Assembly (NCBI GenBank): GCA_025458735.1
Contig: JALORV010000279.1
Coordinates: forward strand, 1 to 8,149
Length of the DNA: 8,149 nucleotides
Direction of reading: 5' to 3'
Origin: Burkholderiaceae bacterium
GTDB taxonomy: Bacteria > Pseudomonadota > Gammaproteobacteria > Burkholderiales > Burkholderiaceae
The notes under the pieces are model-generated. The model was given only the letters and a program-made list of their open reading frames with translations. It did no database searches and was not told where the DNA came from. Below, one piece after another: positions 5,773 through 8,149 of the stretch. Numbering within the stretch: the first letter of the stretch is position 1; each line of letters opens with the position of its first letter. The position numbers and the translations under genes were made by a program.

Positions 5773-6326
5773 TGCCGGCAGGATCCGCGGCCGCCAGCGT
5801 GCCGCCGTCGGATCTGGTTGAACTGGGCGCCGTGCGCGGTGCCTACGGTGTGCAGGGCTGGGTCCGCGTTTCGCTGCGGGGCTCCGACGGTGCCGTGCTC
5901 GAAAAGGCTCCGACATGGTGGCTGCTTACGGGCAGCGCGACGCGGCCGGTTACGGTGCAGGAAACCCGACGGCATGGGCAGGCGCTGCTGGCGCGGTGGC
6001 AGCAGTGCGAATCGAAAGAGGCAGCTGACGCGCTGAAGGGCGCGAGCGTGGCGGTGCCGCGCAGCCAGTTTCCACCGCTGCCGGATGGCGAGTATTACTG
6101 GTCGGACCTGGTTGGCTGCCGGGTCGTCAACCGCGGCGGTGCCGAACTGGGCCAGGTCAGCGGACTGCGGGAGAACCGGGGCGGGCAGTGGCTGGAGGTA
6201 ACGCAGCCGGGCCAGCGCCAGTCGGTTCAGCTGGAGGTGCGGCTGGTGCCGCTGAATGCCCGGTATGTGGATGGCGTCGATCTGGCGACGCGTCGCGTGC
6301 AGGTCGACTGGGAAGCCGATTGGTGA
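5772..6326 (+). CDS. rimM: Ribosome maturation factor RimM
   Basis: Assembly factor for the 30S head domain that interacts with uS19; cytosolic, 184 residues (family about 170-180). A short variable N-terminus (residues 1-13) precedes the RimM beta-barrel: [38 protein letters not shown] and [18 protein letters not shown]. The C-terminal PRC barrel ends with [20 protein letters not shown]. Within it, the segment [12 protein letters not shown] stands where many homologues read ETGANDVLVV, so this half is somewhat divergent, but it is in frame and complete. ATG 5772 overlaps the rpsP TGA. A 55-nt GC-rich gap separates it from trmD. Confidence 0.95.
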   Translation: MPAGSAAASVPPSDLVELGAVRGAYGVQGWVRVSLRGSDGAVLEKAPTWWLLTGSATRPVTVQETRRHGQALLARWQQCESKEAADALKGASVAVPRSQFPPLPDGEYYWSDLVGCRVVNRGGAELGQVSGLRENRGGQWLEVTQPGQRQSVQLEVRLVPLNARYVDGVDLATRRVQVDWEADW

Positions 6327-6381
6327 TCGTGGATCGGTTGCGGCGGGTGCGCCGGGCCGGGCGGGCGAGCGAGGGCAGGCA

Positions 6382-7149
6382 ATGCGTTTCGATGTCGTGA
6401 CGCTGTTTCCCGCGATGTTCGCGGCAGTCGCGGACCACGGCATCACGCGGCGGGCACGCGAACTCGGCCTGTGGTCGCTGGCAACCTGGAATCCGCGCGA
6501 CTTCACCACCGACGCGCACCGCACGGTGGATGACCGTCCCTACGGGGGTGGTCCGGGCATGGTGATGATGGCCGAGCCGCTGGCGCTGGCGATCGAGGCA
6601 ATCCGCGCGGGTGGCGGCGGCCAGCGTGTGATTGCGCTGGCCCCGGGCGGCGTGGCGCTGAGTGACAGGCAGGTGCGTGCATGGGCCGCCGGGGAGTCGG
6701 CGCTGGCACTGGTGTGTGGGCGCTATGAAGGACTCGACCAGCGCTTCCTCGCCGAGTGCGTGGACGAGCAGGTGTCGGTGGGCGACTTCGTGATGTCGGG
6801 CGGTGAACTGGCGGCCATGGCGTTGATCGACGCCGTCGTGCGCCAGTTGCCGGGTGCACTGAAGGAAGCGTCGGTGGGCGACGAATCATTCGCCACCGGG
6901 CTGCTGGACGGGCCGCACTACACGCGGCCGGAGAACTGGCGGGGCCGGGACGTGCCGCCGGTGCTGTTGTCGGGGCATCATGCCGACATCGAGATCTGGC
7001 GGCGACGCGAAGCACTGCGTGCCACGATGGCAAGGCGCCCGGACCTGGTCCGGGAGGCGCGCGCCGGCGGGCGGTTGTCGGCACGTGACGAACAGTTTTT
7101 GCGCGAGTTGGCGCACAAAGGGGTGGCGGAGTCCGAATCCGCTGCATGA
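6382..7149 (+). CDS. trmD: tRNA (guanine-37-N1)-methyltransferase TrmD
   Basis: Transfers a methyl group from S-adenosylmethionine to N1 of G37 in tRNAs with G36, preventing +1 frameshifting; cytosolic homodimer, 255 residues, normal length. The start ATG 6382 gives [13 protein letters not shown] and has GAGGG (6371-6375) upstream; the open frame extends upstream to 6256, inside rimM. The trefoil-knot SAM site is clear: [17 protein letters not shown] (47-63), [12 protein letters not shown] (110-121) and [15 protein letters not shown] (132-146). R154 matches E. coli R154. At the position of E. coli catalytic D169 this protein has E168 in [18 protein letters not shown]; alignment from there to YTRP needs no gap. 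The remainder ([18 protein letters not shown]) is typical of the C-terminal domain. Third gene of the operon. Confidence 0.97.
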   Translation: MRFDVVTLFPAMFAAVADHGITRRARELGLWSLATWNPRDFTTDAHRTVDDRPYGGGPGMVMMAEPLALAIEAIRAGGGGQRVIALAPGGVALSDRQVRAWAAGESALALVCGRYEGLDQRFLAECVDEQVSVGDFVMSGGELAAMALIDAVVRQLPGALKEASVGDESFATGLLDGPHYTRPENWRGRDVPPVLLSGHHADIEIWRRREALRATMARRPDLVREARAGGRLSARDEQFLRELAHKGVAESESAA

Positions 7150-7239
7150 ACAGGAACCATCCTCTCACGCGGCATAAAGCGATCCACCGATCAGGACCGG
7201 ATCAGAACAACTGCGCGACGATGGCATCAGGAGCTTGGC

Positions 7240-7659
7240 ATGAACATCATTGAAAAGCTGGAACAGGAAGAACTGGCGCGCGTGTCCGCCAACCGGGCGA
7301 TCCCGGATTTCGCACCGGGCGACACCGTGATCGTCAACGTCAACGTCGTCGAAGGCAACCGCAAGCGCGTGCAGGCCTACGAAGGCGTGGTGATCGGCCG
7401 GCGCAACCGCGGCCTCAACTCCTCGTTCGTCGTGCGCAAGGTCTCCAGCGGCGAAGGCGTGGAGCGCACGTTCCAGCTGTACTCGCCCGTGATCGCTTCG
7501 ATCGAGGTCAAGCGTCGTGGCGATGTCCGCCGCGCCAAGCTCTATTACCTGCGCGATCGTTCCGGCAAGTCGGCCCGCATCCGCGAGAAGCTGTCGCACA
7601 AGAGTGCCGCGGACAAGGCCGCCGCCGACAAGGCCGCCGCGGTCGAGGCGTCGGAGTAG
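7240..7659 (+). CDS. rplS: 50S ribosomal protein bL19
   Basis: Protein of the 50S subunit at the 30S-50S interface, 139 residues, longer than the usual 115 or so. The core is complete: [73 protein letters not shown] and [20 protein letters not shown]. The extra C-terminus, [18 protein letters not shown], is low-complexity and includes a 15-nt tandem repeat (7606-7620 and 7621-7635, one mismatch). ATG 7240 has the Shine-Dalgarno CAGGAG (7229-7234). It lies 90 nt after trmD as the last gene of the operon, followed by a hairpin. Confidence 0.97.
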   Translation: MNIIEKLEQEELARVSANRAIPDFAPGDTVIVNVNVVEGNRKRVQAYEGVVIGRRNRGLNSSFVVRKVSSGEGVERTFQLYSPVIASIEVKRRGDVRRAKLYYLRDRSGKSARIREKLSHKSAADKAAADKAAAVEASE

Positions 7660-7671
7660 TCGAGACCGCCC

Positions 7672-7703
7672 GTCACCGGGCCGCCTGGCGCGGCTCCGGT
7701 GAC
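7672..7703 (+). terminator. GC-rich hairpin after rplS, probable operon terminator
   Basis: GTCACCGG (7672-7679) pairs with CCGGTGAC (7696-7703), and GCCGC (7680-7684) pairs with GCGGC (7690-7694), with a one-base bulge at 7695 and loop CTGGC. It starts 12 nt after the rplS stop. There is no U tract (TGCGTCC follows), so efficient intrinsic termination is uncertain. Confidence 0.5.
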
Positions 7704-7713
7704 TGCGTCCGAC

Positions 7714-7742
7714 GTTGCGACGGCGCGGCACGACGGCGCAAC
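7714..7742. repeat. Imperfect inverted repeat between rplS and nudL
   Basis: GTTGCG (7714-7719) and CGCAAC (7737-7742) are perfect reverse complements, with partial pairing continuing inward. It follows the rplS hairpin by 10 nt. It could be a second terminator stem or a regulatory site for the next gene; no clear promoter is visible for that gene. Confidence 0.3.
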
Positions 7743-7804
7743 CCGTTCCCTGTGCCGACGCGGTGTCGCCGCGAATCCGGCGGTCGACAGCGCATGATGA
7801 GCCC

Positions 7805-8149
7805 ATGAGTGTGACCGGACGCCAGCCCCGGCGACCGCTGTTCGATCCCGAACAGGTGCCGCTGGACCCCGCCTTCGATGGCCCCGCAGTGCGGGGAGCC
7901 GCCGTCCCTGCCGGCTTGCTGCGCCCCGCCGCGTTGCGGCAGCGGTTCGCGGAACCGCCGCCGTGGCAGCCGGAACTGCATGCGGACCCCCGGCTCTTCC
8001 TGCCCGACCTCGAGCCGCGTCCGGCCGCGGTGCTGGTCCCGCTGGTGGTTCGCAATGACGGCGTGCACGTGCTGCTGACCCAGCGCACGGCCCATCTGAA
8101 CGACCATGCCGGACAGATCAGCTTTCCCGGCGGCAGCGTCGAGCCTGGC
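7805..8149 (+). CDS. Nudix CoA pyrophosphatase (N-terminal part; 3' end outside window)
   Basis: Nudix hydrolase of the NudL/YeaB type, which splits coenzyme A or acyl-CoA into phosphopantetheine and adenosine 3',5'-bisphosphate; cytosolic. The frame is open to the window end, 115 residues. A variable N-terminus of about 70 residues (RPLFDPEQVPLDPAFDG and a region rich in proline and alanine) precedes the Nudix fold: RPAAVLVPLVVRNDGVHVLL then TQRTAHLNDHAGQISFPGG. The LLTQR...HAGQISFPGG signature is specific for the CoA-pyrophosphatase group. The last residues, GGSVEPG, are the first part of the Nudix box; the metal-binding REXXEE lies beyond the edge. ATG 7805 is the likely start; it has only a weak GAG upstream. 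ATG codons at 7794 and 7797 open another frame that stops at once. Confidence 0.88.
   Translation, partial: MSVTGRQPRRPLFDPEQVPLDPAFDGPAVRGAAVPAGLLRPAALRQRFAEPPPWQPELHADPRLFLPDLEPRPAAVLVPLVVRNDGVHVLLTQRTAHLNDHAGQISFPGGSVEPG

Noticed and set aside
5269..5916. - strand open frame opposite rpsP and the rimM start
   Set aside because: Antisense to conserved bS16 and RimM; Arg/Pro-rich with no domain.
7165..8088. 307-codon - strand open frame opposite rplS and nudL
   Set aside because: Antisense to bL19 and a Nudix protein; no recognisable family.
1..8149. CRISPR array, tRNA, rRNA or insertion sequence
   Set aside because: No regularly spaced repeats, no cloverleaf or rRNA core sequence, no transposase frame and no terminal repeats were seen on either strand.

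Overview
The window is high-GC DNA that is almost all coding, with short intergenic gaps, standard Shine-Dalgarno sites and a typical proteobacterial gene order. The rpsP-rimM-trmD-rplS ribosomal/tRNA-modification operon and the RimM ending VDWEADW suggest a Gammaproteobacterium, perhaps near Xanthomonadales, Nevskiales or Steroidobacterales. This is inferred from protein character; no 16S or other taxonomic marker is present.

Left part (1-1267): the C-terminal two thirds of a DmdC-type acyl-CoA dehydrogenase, cut by the window edge. A 229-nt gap follows with a 17-nt palindrome that could be an operator.

Middle part (1497-4897, + strand): rubrerythrin, a GlpC/HdrB-like iron-sulfur protein, a DUF3501 protein and a PA0069-type radical SAM protein, closely spaced. 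The first three form a recurring but poorly characterised proteobacterial module, probably for redox or peroxide defence. The iron-sulfur and DUF3501 genes look intact. The rubrerythrin lacks its middle (third metal-binding helix) and shifts frame. The radical SAM gene lacks its CxxxCxxC cluster motif, with a frameshift, and has a second in-frame loss. A convergent TM2-domain membrane protein gene (- strand, from 5236) runs head-on into the radical SAM gene, and both 3' ends appear to be missing at about 4893-4900. That makes four apparent deletions within about 3.2 kb while flanking residues stay well conserved. This points to very recent damage or a local assembly fault, and it must be settled before any functional reading of the locus.

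Right part (5350-7703, + strand): a good promoter and a structured leader of about 110 nt precede rpsP (bS16), rimM, trmD and rplS (bL19), ending at a GC-rich hairpin. TrmD has Glu at the position of the E. coli catalytic Asp169. The window ends inside a Nudix CoA pyrophosphatase gene, cut within the Nudix box.

The most system-like content is the rubrerythrin/Fe-S/DUF3501 module with its unusual hairpin array between the first two genes. I see no CRISPR array, tRNA, rRNA, insertion sequence or prophage gene.
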